A stretch of 64,000 nt of DNA from Pseudanabaena frigida (GTDB lineage Bacteria; Cyanobacteriota; Cyanobacteriia; Pseudanabaenales; Pseudanabaenaceae): NCBI GenBank assembly GCA_003242085.1, contig QBML01000002.1:180378-244377 (forward strand). Direction: 5' to 3'. Below, piece by piece: positions 43,650 to 52,394 of the stretch; the first letter of the stretch is position 1, and every line of letters begins with the position of its first letter. The notes under the pieces are model-generated. The model was not told the DNA's origin. It ran no database searches and saw only the letters and a program-made list of their open reading frames with translations. The position numbers were made by a program, and so were the translations under genes.

Positions 43650-44177
43650 TTAGTCTAGGGTAATAACCCATGAGCCAATATAAACAGGTACGGGTACGTC
43701 AGCTCGTAAAACCCTACCGTCAAACTGATAGAAACCGCTATAGTCTGGATTTCGCACATTAGACAGCACGGCTCGCAGCGCGGTCTTAGAGGGAATAGCT
43801 TCCTTAGGGATGATGGTAATGCGTCGAGTTTCTTTATCCCAAGTCGCAGACTCAATCTCTAAATCTTTGCCCCCGCGACATTGGTCAGTCACCCGCAGTT
43901 TTATATCAGAAGTGTCAAAACTACCATTGAAATGATCGGGATAAGTAATGATAACTTCGGAAACTTTAAACTTTTGTGCTTTTATCTCTAAATAATAGCG
44001 ATCGCTGCGACCACTAGTACCATTATCTAGGCAATAGTCAAGTGCACTATCTTTTACGTTGCCAAATAGAATAAATCCTGCATTGGATTGGGCGCGAACT
44101 ACTGAAGGCGAAATCACTGCACAAGCTACAGCTAGACAAGAAAGGATACCCAGTTTTTTGATCATTTGGATCTTCAT
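43650..44177 (-). CDS. DUF2808 secreted protein
   Basis: A 175-residue exported protein of the cyanobacterial DUF2808 family. After a signal peptide (LGILSCLAVACAVISP, cleavage at VRAQ) come the conserved beta-rich segments YYLEIKAQKFKVSEVIITYPDHFNG, IKLRVTDQCRGG and the C-terminal PVPVYIGSWVITLD. Cysteines in DYCLDNG and DQCRGG could form a disulfide. Function unknown; expected in the periplasm or outer membrane. ATG 44177 is preferred over GTG 44186. It follows hisH by 26 bases on the same strand, so the two may be co-transcribed despite unrelated roles. Confidence 0.85.
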   Translation of the reverse strand: MKIQMIKKLGILSCLAVACAVISPSVVRAQSNAGFILFGNVKDSALDYCLDNGTSGRSDRYYLEIKAQKFKVSEVIITYPDHFNGSFDTSDIKLRVTDQCRGGKDLEIESATWDKETRRITIIPKEAIPSKTALRAVLSNVRNPDYSGFYQFDGRVLRADVPVPVYIGSWVITLD

Positions 44178-44203
44178 AAATCTCACAAGACTTTACTATT
44201 ATG

Positions 44204-44827
44204 CTACGCGCTCATCATTCTGACGAAATTAGTTAGCAAATGTATCCCATGAGTGGATGATTTTTCGGGATGAAATTGCACGGCCATCACATTATCTTTA
44301 GCGATCGCCACAGTAACTGTTTGGCTACCATGGGTTGTGGTTGCCGCAGTCACCGAGTCATCAATAGGTGCGGTGTAATAGGAATGTACAAAATACATCC
44401 AAGGACTAGAGCCTAATTCTTGCCAGAGTGGGCAACTGGCTTGCTTCAAGTTGAGCTGATTCCAACCCATATGTGGAATCGTCAGGTTTGGCTCATGGCT
44501 AAACCGTTTAACTTTACCTCGAATAATCCCTAAGCCTGCTTCTTGTCCCTCTTCGCTACTTTCAAACAAGATTTGCATCCCCAAGCAAATTCCTAAAAAA
44601 GGCTTACCTGAAGCGATCGCATCATGAATTGGCTGCTCTAAATTAGACGCCCGTAATTTATGCATGGCTGGATCGAATGCCCCCACACCTGGTAAAACAA
44701 TCCCGTCGGCTGCTGCTAACTCTTGCGGATTATTTGTGACAATCGGGGTCGCGCCTGCCATCTCTAAGCCCTTACAGGCTGAGTGTAAGTTGCCCATATC
44801 ATAATCAATCACCGCCACAACTGGCAT
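44204..44827 (-). CDS. hisH: Imidazole glycerol phosphate synthase subunit HisH
   Basis: The 207-residue glutaminase subunit of IGP synthase, which supplies ammonia to HisF in histidine synthesis. The triad is C81 in GICLGMQ, H186 and E188 in VQFHPEKS. The start MPVVAVIDYDMGNLHS at ATG 44827 fits the family. An upstream in-frame start at 44866 would be read through the small repeat GAGGGCGCAAAGCGCTCTC (44856-44875). HisF is not in the window. Confidence 0.96.
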   Translation of the reverse strand: MPVVAVIDYDMGNLHSACKGLEMAGATPIVTNNPQELAAADGIVLPGVGAFDPAMHKLRASNLEQPIHDAIASGKPFLGICLGMQILFESSEEGQEAGLGIIRGKVKRFSHEPNLTIPHMGWNQLNLKQASCPLWQELGSSPWMYFVHSYYTAPIDDSVTAATTTHGSQTVTVAIAKDNVMAVQFHPEKSSTHGIHLLTNFVRMMSA

Positions 44828-44892
44828 GACATTACTCCTGCTTGCTAGTCTGATAAGAGGGCGCAAAGCGCTCTCATTACACTTTTTGATAA

Positions 44893-44962
44893 CAGTCCTA
44901 AATCATTTGTAGATTTTCGGAAGCGCAGCCCAAAGGGCTGCGCTTCCGAAAATTGTTTAGGA
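44893..44962. repeat. Palindromic element with CAGTCCTAAATCATTT ends
   Basis: Outer ends CAGTCCTAAATCATTTG and the imperfect inverse TTGTTTAGGATTG enclose a perfect hairpin at 44913-44953 with 19-base arms and AAA loop (GCGCAGCCCAAAGGGCTGCGC). The same outer end occurs at 52042-52178. Confidence 0.75.
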
Positions 44963-44991
44963 TTGATATATTAAGCGATTATAACTGTTAA

Positions 44992-45042
44992 AAAAACCAA
45001 AATATAAGGCGGAGCAAAGCTCCGCCTTATATTTTGGTTTTT
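44992..45042. repeat. Perfect palindrome, GAGCAAAGCTC core
   Basis: Perfect 24-base arms (44992-45015, 45019-45042), AAAAACCAAAATATAAGGCG and onward, with AAA loop. The same core as at 931. It lies in the divergent region between hisH and the gene at 45123. Confidence 0.85.
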
Positions 45043-45122
45043 GGCGAATGAGCGATGAGAATTTGTACCAACACACATTTAATTACGATCGCTATAATAA
45101 TTTCAAACCTAAAAAATACATC

Positions 45123-45596
45123 ATGAGGTCGAAGATGATTGCAAAGCTAGTTGCTAATCGCGTTGTTAATCGGATTTTTTTAGGAATTGCCATTGGTGCG
45201 ATCACCCCAATTTCTCTAGCTATAAAGCCAGCGATCGCTGAAGAAACTATGACGATTCCGCAGCAGCTAGTCGAGCCGAGCCTCTGGTGGAAAACCCAGC
45301 GACTATACGAAGGTTGGGTGGATAATATTGCGATCGATCCTGAAACGAGAAAGGCGATTATAACTATTAATACGTCTAGATGGTCGGCTTCTGATTATTT
45401 AGCAAGGTTTAGTTTTCTATATAAGTTAGGAACAGAAGCCCGTAAGCAAAACTTTAATGTGCTTTTAAATAACCGACGTAATCAGAAGCTAGCTGAATAC
45501 AGTACCCAAGAAGAAAGTTGGAGAATCGATCCAACTTCATTAGGTGCAGAACCTTTTCGAGTAAATGCACCCACAGTTTTTCAGCAACAATTTTAA
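45123..45596 (+). CDS. Small secreted protein of unknown function
   Basis: A 157-residue exported protein. The hydrophobic signal (RIFLGIAIGAITPISLAI) is probably cleaved after AIA. The mature part has VEPSLWWKTQRLYEGWVDNIAI and a DYLARFSFLYKLGTEARK segment, mixed alpha/beta with several Trp. I do not recognise the family, but the composition fits cyanobacterial periplasmic proteins. The start is uncertain: ATG 45123, ATG 45135 or an earlier ATG at 45048 (adding 25 residues before the signal) are all in frame. The stop codon is the first part of a strong terminator. Confidence 0.65.
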   Translation: MRSKMIAKLVANRVVNRIFLGIAIGAITPISLAIKPAIAEETMTIPQQLVEPSLWWKTQRLYEGWVDNIAIDPETRKAIITINTSRWSASDYLARFSFLYKLGTEARKQNFNVLLNNRRNQKLAEYSTQEESWRIDPTSLGAEPFRVNAPTVFQQQF

Positions 45597-45647
45597 ACTC
45601 AAATAAAGAAGGTCGGCGCAAAGCGCCGACCTTCTTTATTTGAGTTT
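45595..45647. terminator. Terminator palindrome, GCGCAAAGCGC core
   Basis: Perfect 25-base arms beginning AAACTCAAATAAAGAAGGTC around AAA. It overlaps the stop codon of the preceding gene by two bases and lies before the 3' end of the convergent channel gene. Confidence 0.85.
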
Positions 45648-45658
45648 TGAGATTTAGG

Positions 45659-45709
45659 GCTTCGGCTTCGCTCGGACAGCAGTTTACATGGGCTGAGCGA
45701 AGCCGAAGC
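45659..45709. repeat. GGCTTCGGCTTCGCTC inverted repeat
   Basis: GCTTCGGCTTCGCTC (45659-45673) and its complement (45695-45709) with a 21-base loop; same subfamily as 39639 and 52060. Located 14 bases before the stop of the convergent gene at 45724, so it can act as its terminator. Confidence 0.72.
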
Positions 45710-45723
45710 GAGACTTCTATAAC

Positions 45724-47205
45724 TTATGGAGTTTTACCTAAGTTGATTCCAAATAAAATATTGAGGCGATCGCGTACCCATGATAAAGCTGCGTACTGCG
45801 ATCGTTGAAGTTCTTCTTCATTAAGCAATCCGAGGCTGATTAAAACTTGTTGACGTTCTGATAGTTTCAAAGCAATCTGTTCTCCTAACTCCCGATGTTC
45901 GCTCAAAAGTTTTTGTAACTGTTGACGCTCGACCACAAAGAGAACTGTATCTGGAGCTAAAGCACGAACGGTGGCAGTTCTAGGTGTGCCAGTTAACAGT
46001 GAGATCTCACCAAAAAAATCTCCTTCACCTAATGTAGCGATCGCCTGATTGTTCTTTTCCGAAAAAACTTCTACGGCTCCAGCCAAAATGATATAGAACT
46101 CCTCACTAGGATCGTTTTCTTGGCAAATTACTTCACCAATATCAAAATGCTTGCGATATCCTCTTGCAATTAGTGCAAATAGTTCGACTTCAGTACATCT
46201 TTCAAAATAAGATGTCCGCCGCAATAGATCGCGCAAGTTTCTAGTACTGACATCACTAGTAGTATTTAATGGAGAAGAGATGACTTGACTAGGCACTAGT
46301 TTTACAGGTGGTTTTGCATTCTCTTCCAATGCTGGCGGGTTTAGGATCTGCCGAATTGCTTCGGGATTGTTAAATAGTAATTCTCTAGTTGGAAACGGTA
46401 CTTTAATTCTTCTTTCTCTAATCTCATAGGCAATCCGAAAGTTAAGAGAACTACGAATAGGTTCATTCGCATCAGGCTCATTAATCCAAACCAGTAGGTC
46501 AAAATCAATTGAATCTTTACCAAATCCTTTAAACCAAACTTCTGGAGGTGGGCTTGATAATACACGTGGTTCATTGCGAGCAACCTTTAGTAAAGCCTCG
46601 GTCAAGACTAACAGATCGGTGTCTTGAGCTACGCTGATAGGAATATGAATGCGACAGGTATGACCTGCATAACTCCAGTTGACTGTATTATTTTCAAGAA
46701 ACCGTTGATTCGGTACGATCACAAATACATCATCATCTGTACGGAGTATTGTGGAACGAATTGAGATTTTTTCAATAGTGCCTTTAAGTTCCCCAATTTC
46801 AATATAGTCGCCAACTTTGAGAGTTTGCTCTAGCAGTAATACCAGTCCACTGATAAAATTGCTGGCGATATTCTGTAATCCAAAACCAACTCCAATTCCG
46901 ACTACCCCTGCAATTACTGCTAAAGAGCTAAGATTTATTCCAGCAGTTTGCAAAATAATTACACTGCTCAGCGTGATTAGTGAGTATTTGATAAATACAG
47001 TAACCGCTTCCTGTAATCCACGATTAATCCGAAGTCTAGTAAGAAGCGATCGCCGAATTATTTCGCTAATCAGCTTTGACACAAAAAACGCTAAGATAAT
47101 TACCCCAATCAAAGATGCGATCGTGGCGATTGAAAATTTAGTTCCTCCGATGTCTAAAATTGGCGCTGTGAAGATTTCGTAAAGTTTTGTTGGTAAAGCA
47201 TCCAT
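45724..47205 (-). CDS. MscS-type mechanosensitive channel with cyclic-nucleotide-binding domain
   Basis: A 493-residue membrane protein. Three N-terminal helices (about 20-125) end in the MscS pore helix with AVIAGVVGIGVGFGLQNIASNFISGL. The cytoplasmic MscS beta domain follows (VGDYIEIGELKGTIEKISIRST, VPNQRFLENNTVNWS) and alpha/beta domain to about 285. A linker of about 50 residues leads to a C-terminal cNMP-binding domain (about 335-460) with a phosphate-binding cassette FFGEISLLTGTPRTATVRA. The E and R needed for nucleotide contact are present. Gating by cAMP or cGMP is therefore plausible. Start at ATG 47205; a TTG at 47262 would add 19 residues. Confidence 0.92.
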   Translation of the reverse strand: MDALPTKLYEIFTAPILDIGGTKFSIATIASLIGVIILAFFVSKLISEIIRRSLLTRLRINRGLQEAVTVFIKYSLITLSSVIILQTAGINLSSLAVIAGVVGIGVGFGLQNIASNFISGLVLLLEQTLKVGDYIEIGELKGTIEKISIRSTILRTDDDVFVIVPNQRFLENNTVNWSYAGHTCRIHIPISVAQDTDLLVLTEALLKVARNEPRVLSSPPPEVWFKGFGKDSIDFDLLVWINEPDANEPIRSSLNFRIAYEIRERRIKVPFPTRELLFNNPEAIRQILNPPALEENAKPPVKLVPSQVISSPLNTTSDVSTRNLRDLLRRTSYFERCTEVELFALIARGYRKHFDIGEVICQENDPSEEFYIILAGAVEVFSEKNNQAIATLGEGDFFGEISLLTGTPRTATVRALAPDTVLFVVERQQLQKLLSEHRELGEQIALKLSERQQVLISLGLLNEEELQRSQYAALSWVRDRLNILFGINLGKTP

Positions 47206-47313
47206 TTTTTCGTCCAGATCTCCACAAAGATATAGCGTTTGCCTCTCCCAATAAAGCTCCAAAAGAATTTATCAAAGTTTTAATAAGTAGCTGGGCATAA
47301 TGAAAACCCAGAG

Positions 47314-47356
47314 CCAAAACCTGTGGCGCACGCGCAGTGTGCGCCACAGGTTTTGG
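47314..47356. repeat. Palindrome with CCAAAACCTGTGGCGCAC arms
   Basis: Perfect 18-base arms (47314-47331, 47339-47356). Left flank AAGTAGCTGGGCATAAT is related to the flanks at 28710 and 42770. Confidence 0.75.
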
Positions 47357-47368
47357 GGTTTATATTTA

Positions 47369-47473
47369 TTACAGCCTTTTACAAGCAAAAGAGATGCAAG
47401 GAATTTTTAAAAGTTTTGCTAAGCAAAACTTTTAAAAATTCCTTGTTTTTTGTTGCCGCACAAAGTGCTGTAA
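47369..47473. repeat. TTACAGC/GCTGTAA palindromic element, 105 bp
   Basis: TTACAGC (47369-47375) and GCTGTAA (47467-47473) bound the element. The inner hairpin at 47397-47445 has perfect 23-base arms CAAGGAATTTTTAAAAGTTT... around TAA. The right flank CACAAAGTGCTGTAA is the counterpart of GCGCAAAGCGCTGTAA. With 47314 it fills the 335-base gap. Confidence 0.8.
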
Positions 47474-47540
47474 GCAAGACTTTGATATTGATAAATTCTA
47501 TTATGGGTTAATTATTTGTGAAACGCTTTAGCTCAGTTAT

Positions 47541-48629
47541 CTACTTCTGTATTTTATAAACTACTGTAGCTGTTGCGGTTGGAATTTCTGTTTTTTTGAG
47601 TTGAGTGTTGATTTTCCCTAAACCACCCGCAGTGCCGATCCATACTTGCCGATCGCGTATGAGCAAATTGATGACTGAGCTGTTGGGGAGGTTATAGACA
47701 GACGATGTAATTTCTCCATTGTAGGTATTCGCAAGTACCAGACCATCTCTCATCCCAATCCACAATTCGCCTGTTTTATCGCTAGCAAGGGCGACAATAT
47801 CCCGACCTGTAACTGGGTTAACTCTAGCGATCGCCTTATTAGTGTTGGGATTGATTTCGATGACATTACGAGGTGTTCCCGCCCAAACTTTGCCTGAAGG
47901 ATCGACCGTGAGCGCTTGTACGATCTGCCCCGATACAAAAGGAATGCGGGCAATGATTTTGGCAGTGCCAGGATTAATCTTAAACAAACCGTCTAAGGTG
48001 CCAACCCAAATGTTGCCAGCATGATCGATCTGCATAACATTAGCAGCTGTGCCAGGAATATCTGGCAGTCTGGCATAGGTCTCAGCATTATAAGGACTAA
48101 TGCGGGTAATGCCTTGATCGGTTCCCACCCAAATAAAGCCAGCACGATCCATTTCTAAGCTCAAAACTCGGCTTGAGGATAGTTGGATCGCAATGTTTTC
48201 AATTTTGCCTGAGTCAGGGTCAATCTGATACAAGCCCGAAGTTGTACCCACCCAAAAGTATCCCCTGTTATCTTCTAATAAGGCAGTGACAGTAGAATTT
48301 GGTAAAGATATCGAGGCGATCGCCTGTCCAGTCCTTTTATCAATCTGAATTAAGCCTTGCCAAGTTCCGAGCCACAGTCTACCGTCACTATCGACCAGAG
48401 TTGTACTAATGCGACTATCTACACTTGAAGTTGGCTTGAGGGCGATCGCATTGTTTAGCCTCACAGATGGAGACATAGCGGTTTGACTAGCTAGGCGATC
48501 GCTAACGTTAATTGCTTCTGTAGGATTTATGCTTGTGTAGCTTATGGCAAATAAACTGGCGACACTAGCCGTTGTTATTGCTAATAAAGTTTTAGCGTGC
48601 ACACGGGATATTTTCTTTGCTGCAAACAT
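47541..48629 (-). CDS. Exported beta-propeller (two-component-regulator propeller type) protein
   Basis: A 362-residue protein with an N-terminal membrane anchor or signal (TLLAITTASVASLFAISY). The rest is a repeated motif of the reg_prop/Virginiamycin-B-lyase-like propeller: DSDGRLWLGTWQGL, DNRGYFWVGTTSGL, DRAGFIWVGTDQGI, DHAGNIWVGTLDGL, DPSGKVWAGTPRNV, DKTGELWIGMRDGL and RDRQVWIGTAGGL, seven units, enough to close one propeller. No kinase or output domain follows, so it is a stand-alone extracytoplasmic propeller, perhaps a ligand-binding or scaffold protein. ATG 48629 chosen over GTG 48644. Confidence 0.8.
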   Translation of the reverse strand: MFAAKKISRVHAKTLLAITTASVASLFAISYTSINPTEAINVSDRLASQTAMSPSVRLNNAIALKPTSSVDSRISTTLVDSDGRLWLGTWQGLIQIDKRTGQAIASISLPNSTVTALLEDNRGYFWVGTTSGLYQIDPDSGKIENIAIQLSSSRVLSLEMDRAGFIWVGTDQGITRISPYNAETYARLPDIPGTAANVMQIDHAGNIWVGTLDGLFKINPGTAKIIARIPFVSGQIVQALTVDPSGKVWAGTPRNVIEINPNTNKAIARVNPVTGRDIVALASDKTGELWIGMRDGLVLANTYNGEITSSVYNLPNSSVINLLIRDRQVWIGTAGGLGKINTQLKKTEIPTATATVVYKIQK

Positions 48630-48736
48630 CTTTACTACTACCACTAGACGCTGTAAGAACTCTTTTAAGCGTCAGATGGTAACACAAGAGGCTACGATCG
48701 CCACATCAATTTTTTAGCAATTACTAAAATAGCCAA

Positions 48737-48795
48737 TAATTATCACCAAAATAGAGTCGGCACATTGTGCCGACTCTATTTTGGTGATAATTATA
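48737..48795. terminator. Palindrome past the FecR gene
   Basis: Arms of about 29 bases (TAATTATCACCAAAATAGAG ...) nearly meet at GGCACATTGTGCC. It starts 4 bases after the stop of the minus-strand FecR gene and would terminate it. Confidence 0.8.
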
Positions 48796-48799
48796 ATTA

Positions 48800-49951
48800 T
48801 TAACGACCTTGATTTGGCCTTGAAGAAGGTGCAGGCGCAGGTATTTCGGGCTGAACTGGCTGCGGTGGTGGCTCTAATGGTGCTGGCTGCGGCGCGACTG
48901 GCTGCGGTGCAACTGGCTCTATAGGAGTTGCTGTAGGGTTAGTTGTTATAGGTTTAGGATCGTTGAGTGAGGAAGGAGGTGTTGATACTGGCGTAGAAGT
49001 AGCTGTTGGGGTTGATTCAACAGGCTTGGTAGTAGGTTCTGTATTTTTGGCAGCTGTTGGCTCATCAGGTCTGCGTTCAGGAGGCTTATCGCGCTGATCG
49101 TTGTTACTTGCCCCCGAAGTGTAGGTGACTTTATTAGACTTGTTAACTTCGCTAGGTTTGCTAGGCAAATCAGAGCGACGAAACTGGATCGTACTAGCTT
49201 CTTTGACAGTGGCAGTTACACCAAACTCAGAGGTAATTTGAGGCAAGCTGGCTAACTGGCTACTAAAACCAAAAATCAGTGAATTATTAGCAATTCGCTT
49301 ATCAATACCTTCTTTATCAATGCGTTTTGGTGTAGATGCTTTACCATCAGCTTTGATTCTAATTTCTTCGCCTTTGCCAATAGTCACGATCTCTGAAGTA
49401 CTCTTTAGCAAAACAGTTACAGTGCCATCAAGTGCAATAATCCGACGATCTTCAGCAGCTTTAGGTGGAATCTCTAAATAAATAGTTCCATCGTTGCTAG
49501 AAATTTCACCAAAAGGAGTTTTGATCTGGGCAGGGGATTTACGATCTTTGGCAGCCCATGCAACCAAGCGTCCCGAATCAATTTCAACTTGGTTTTCTGG
49601 TTTGAGAGTCAAGTTGGAGTTACCACCAATACGAATAATTGTGCCACTCCTAAGCGTCAATTGAGCAGTAGAAGACTCTTCTGTGCTAATACTTTCATTC
49701 ACCTTGAGGGGAACACCAACTGTCGCAGGTCTCGCGACCGAAGAATTAATGTACTTGACCCGCACAGGGTAGCTACGAATTTCACTAATTTCGGCGATCG
49801 CTTCTGTCGGTAGTGCCTCAGAGCTAAAGGGTTTAGCGGGCTGGCTGATCGTACAACTAGGCAGCGCTAGGGCTGTTAGCGATAGGATCAGCAGAGGCAC
49901 ATAGTATCCAAAAGAACGCCCAAAAATTTTAGGTAATTGCCAAAGCTGCAT
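48800..49951 (-). CDS. FecR-domain lipoprotein with proline-rich tail
   Basis: A 383-residue exported protein. The signal YYVPLLILSLTALALPSC ends in a likely lipobox cysteine. A FecR-type domain follows (about 60-200), with VNESISTEESSTAQLTLRSGTIIRIGGNS, LVAWAAKDRKSPAQIKTPFGEIS and GTVTVLL. Here it is not a sigma regulator but a cell-envelope beta domain. The last 130 residues are Pro/Thr/Lys-rich and disordered, ending in PAP/PQP repeats such as PVAPQPVAPQP. A role in envelope structure or ligand binding is likely but unproved. Start at ATG 49951. Confidence 0.82.
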   Translation of the reverse strand: MQLWQLPKIFGRSFGYYVPLLILSLTALALPSCTISQPAKPFSSEALPTEAIAEISEIRSYPVRVKYINSSVARPATVGVPLKVNESISTEESSTAQLTLRSGTIIRIGGNSNLTLKPENQVEIDSGRLVAWAAKDRKSPAQIKTPFGEISSNDGTIYLEIPPKAAEDRRIIALDGTVTVLLKSTSEIVTIGKGEEIRIKADGKASTPKRIDKEGIDKRIANNSLIFGFSSQLASLPQITSEFGVTATVKEASTIQFRRSDLPSKPSEVNKSNKVTYTSGASNNDQRDKPPERRPDEPTAAKNTEPTTKPVESTPTATSTPVSTPPSSLNDPKPITTNPTATPIEPVAPQPVAPQPAPLEPPPQPVQPEIPAPAPSSRPNQGR

Positions 49952-50089
49952 CGTAAATTTTTTGTAGAGTCTACAAAGCCAGTTTTTTCGCTATACTAGG
50001 GAGTCTGGTTAAAACCGTAAATCCTAATGTATCCATATTAGGTCTAACATTGATGTTTGACCATAGTTAGCAGCAATTCTACTTATGAT

Positions 50090-50215
50090 TTATAAAATTT
50101 CTCCTAGGGACACGCAGTAAAATAAAGAACCGATTTTTTGCGGCGCGGCTATGCCGCGCCACAAAAAATCTGGTTCTTTATTAAATCGCAGAACCATTAC
50201 AGTGAAATTTTATAA
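50090..50215. repeat. Palindromic element with TTATAAAATTTC ends, 126 bp
   Basis: TTATAAAATTTC (50090-50101) and its exact complement (50204-50215) bracket an imperfect hairpin 50121-50182 with about 29-base arms (AATAAAGAACC..., core GCGGCTATGCCGC). It ends 40 bases before rplI and probably lies in its leader. Confidence 0.7.
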
Positions 50216-50255
50216 GTCTCACCTTAATTTTTAAACGAGCAAGAGTCAAAAGCAC

Positions 50256-50717
50256 ATGGCAAAGAGTAATTTGCAGGTCATGCTGACCAAAAATGTCACA
50301 AAATTAGGCAAACTAGGCGACTTAGTATCTGTAGCGCCCGGTTATGCTCAAAATTTCCTAATACCTCAAGGTATGGCAATTCGTGCAACCACTGGTGTTG
50401 TTAAAGAAGTTGAAAGACGTAAAGAAGTTGAGCGTCAGCGTTTGATCGCTATTCGTCAAGAAGCAGAAAGCCGTAAAGTGGCACTATCAACTATTGGCGG
50501 CTTTATTATTAAGAAAAAAGTCGGCGAAGGTAATGCAATTTTCGGTACTGTAACCGATCGCGAAGTCGCTCAGTTGATTACCGCAAAATCAATGTTAGAA
50601 ATCGATCACCGCGACATTACGATTCCTGAAATTAATCAAACAGGTACTTTTGATGTTTCGATTAAGCTTCACGCTGAAGTTACAGCAACAATCAAAATTC
50701 AAGTTATTCCTGAATAA
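50256..50717 (+). CDS. rplI: 50S ribosomal protein L9
   Basis: A 153-residue bL9. The N-terminal RNA-binding domain is typical (VMLTKNVTKLGKLGDLVSVAPGYAQNFLIPQGMA), followed by the long charged helix (KEVERRKEVERQRLIAIRQEAESRK) and the C-terminal domain with GEGNAIFGTVT and ELNQ-like EINQTGTFDVSIKLH. Length matches the family. It starts at ATG 50256 and is followed by its own terminator, so it is a single-gene unit. Confidence 0.97.
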   Translation: MAKSNLQVMLTKNVTKLGKLGDLVSVAPGYAQNFLIPQGMAIRATTGVVKEVERRKEVERQRLIAIRQEAESRKVALSTIGGFIIKKKVGEGNAIFGTVTDREVAQLITAKSMLEIDHRDITIPEINQTGTFDVSIKLHAEVTATIKIQVIPE

Positions 50718-50724
50718 TTCTCCT

Positions 50725-50759
50725 AAAAAAGAGGCGGCGCAATGCGCCGCCTCTTTTTT
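50725..50759 (+). terminator. rplI terminator
   Basis: Perfect 16-base arms AAAAAAGAGGCGGCGC and complement around AAT, ending in six Ts. It starts 8 bases past the rplI stop. Same palindrome family as 14472. Confidence 0.9.
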
Positions 50760-50782
50760 GTGTCTGTAAGGATGCTGCAATT

Positions 50783-50821
50783 AAATTTTGATGGCACGGC
50801 AAAGCCGTGCCATCAAAATTT
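50783..50821. repeat. Perfect palindrome, GGCAAAGCC core
   Basis: 18-base arms AAATTTTGATGGCACGGC and complement around AAA. It lies 50 bases past the stop of the minus-strand pdxA gene and may terminate it. Confidence 0.82.
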
Positions 50822-50870
50822 TAGTTCCTTATTCTGTGGAGAAATTTTGTGGCGAAGCCCTAAGAACAAT

Positions 50871-51935
50871 TCATGAATTGCCTTTACGAATATTTGCAAG
50901 TTCTACAGCTAGGGCGATCGCCTCAATTGTACTGGCGGGATCGGCGATTCCTTTGCCAGCAATATCAAAAGCAGTACCGTGATCGGGCGAAGTTCTGACA
51001 AAGGGTAAACCAATTGTGGTATTCACAGCACGATCGAAGGCGAGTAGTTTGACTGGGATTAAGCCTTGATCGTGATACATTGCGAGATAGGCATCATAAC
51101 CAAGTGAAACCCGATCGCGATCGCTCCATGCTTTAGCAGGATTTACCCACATTGTATCGGGCGGAATTGGATTAGTGATTTTTACATGGGGATGCCGTTG
51201 GCGATAGCGATCGATTAATGGTTGTAACCAGTCGCTTTCTTCGCTACCCAATTGCCCTTGCTCGCCACTATGAGGGTTGATACCCGATATAGCGATGCGC
51301 GGATTCGCGATCGCGAAATCTTGTAACAGCGATCGGCGTAGTAACTCTAGTTTCTGCTCTACTAACACAGGCGTAAGCTGCTTGGTAACCTCACTCAAAG
51401 GAATATGCACTGTTGCTAGTAACGTCCGCAGTACCCATTCCGTGTGCGGTGATTTACCAACAAACAACATTCCAAAATCATCAACTTGACTGCGTTCAGC
51501 AAGTAGCTCTGTCTGTCCCGCGTACTCATGTCCTGCTTTTTTCCATGCCGACTTGGCGATCGGGGCTGTAACGATCGCATCAAAATTTCCTGCAAGGGTA
51601 TGAGCGATCGCCGCCTCAAGATAAGCAAAACTCGCTTCCCCACTGTTTCGATCTCCAATTCCTAAGCTAATCTCACCGTCACTGCAAATATCTACAATCT
51701 CTAAGTTTGAAGGATCGACCATCTGCTCATTGCTAAGATTTCTTAACAAATCATGGGTTTTAAAAATATGCTGGCGATCGCCAAAAACTGTAAACTTTGC
51801 TCCTAGATTAAGCAATGCTCGATCGGCTAGAGATTTGAGCACAACCTCTGTACCAATACCTGCGGGATCGCCTATGGTGAGAGCTAGAGCTATTCGGGGA
51901 TTATGGCTTGGGCTTAGATGCCGCAGATTTTTCAT
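50871..51935 (-). CDS. pdxA: 4-hydroxythreonine-4-phosphate dehydrogenase
   Basis: A 354-residue PdxA, which oxidises 4-phospho-hydroxythreonine in the DXP-dependent route to pyridoxal phosphate. Clear motifs: [20 protein letters not shown] at the N-terminus, [43 protein letters not shown] with metal histidine, and [14 protein letters not shown]. The start is ATG 51935 ([11 protein letters not shown]). The frame stays open for another 74 codons upstream, but that stretch runs through two palindromic elements and is unlike PdxA. Confidence 0.96.
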   Translation of the reverse strand: MKNLRHLSPSHNPRIALALTIGDPAGIGTEVVLKSLADRALLNLGAKFTVFGDRQHIFKTHDLLRNLSNEQMVDPSNLEIVDICSDGEISLGIGDRNSGEASFAYLEAAIAHTLAGNFDAIVTAPIAKSAWKKAGHEYAGQTELLAERSQVDDFGMLFVGKSPHTEWVLRTLLATVHIPLSEVTKQLTPVLVEQKLELLRRSLLQDFAIANPRIAISGINPHSGEQGQLGSEESDWLQPLIDRYRQRHPHVKITNPIPPDTMWVNPAKAWSDRDRVSLGYDAYLAMYHDQGLIPVKLLAFDRAVNTTIGLPFVRTSPDHGTAFDIAGKGIADPASTIEAIALAVELANIRKGNS

Positions 51936-51959
51936 TAAGTTACAAATTAAATCGACTTC

Positions 51960-52043
51960 TATAGTGCTTTTCAGACAAGAGATGGTTGTTTTCCCGCCTT
52001 TGGCGGGAAAACAACCATCTGTACTAGACTGGAAAACTCTATA
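51960..52043. repeat. TATAG-terminated palindromic element, 84 bp
   Basis: TATAGTGCTTTTCAG (51960-51974) and CTGGAAAACTCTATA (52029-52043) form inexact ends; the inner hairpin at 51980-52020 has perfect 19-base arms AGATGGTTGTTTTCCCGCC around TTT. Its last two bases, TA, are the first two of the next element. Confidence 0.75.
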
Positions 52044-52178
52044 TGGCAATCCTAAATGATATCTGAGGGGCTTCGACACTTCGGCAAGCTTAGGGCTTTG
52101 AATCCGCTCAGCCAGCGTAGATCGTTGGCTGAGCGGATTCAAAGCCATGAATCTCACGAATGATTTAGGACTGCTATA
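52042..52178. repeat. TATRGC-terminated composite element, 137 bp
   Basis: Ends TATGGCAATCCTAAATGAT and its near-complement finishing GCTATA at 52178, as in the element at 44893. Inside lies a perfect 21-base-arm hairpin at 52094-52146 (GGCTTTGAATCCGCTCAGCCA) and a stretch GGGGCTTCGACACTTCGG of the 39639 subfamily. The remaining 216 bases to dnaA contain its promoter region; no DnaA-box cluster was seen. Confidence 0.75.
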
Positions 52179-52394
52179 GAAAAAATATATTTATTGATGG
52201 CTTCAACTCTTCTCAATAACTGATGGCTGAGTGCTCACAGCATAGGTCTTAATACCTTTAGTTACACTAATCTGAAGCTTAATTATTCATTTTTTGGTAA
52301 AAAGAATAACTAGAGCTGTTAACTAATTCTCCAAAATTTTAGTAGACGCGATAAGATCGTAACTCGCTCTTAGCAATTCTGATCGCAACCAACA

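Noticed and set aside
47323..47511. Open frame of 62 codons between the MscS and propeller genes
   Set aside because: It runs straight through two palindromes and its product is encoded by them; no family resemblance.
52179..52394. Chromosomal origin next to dnaA
   Set aside because: No cluster of TTATCCACA-like DnaA boxes or AT-rich unwinding region was found, dnaN is not adjacent, and dnaA is often away from the origin in cyanobacteria.
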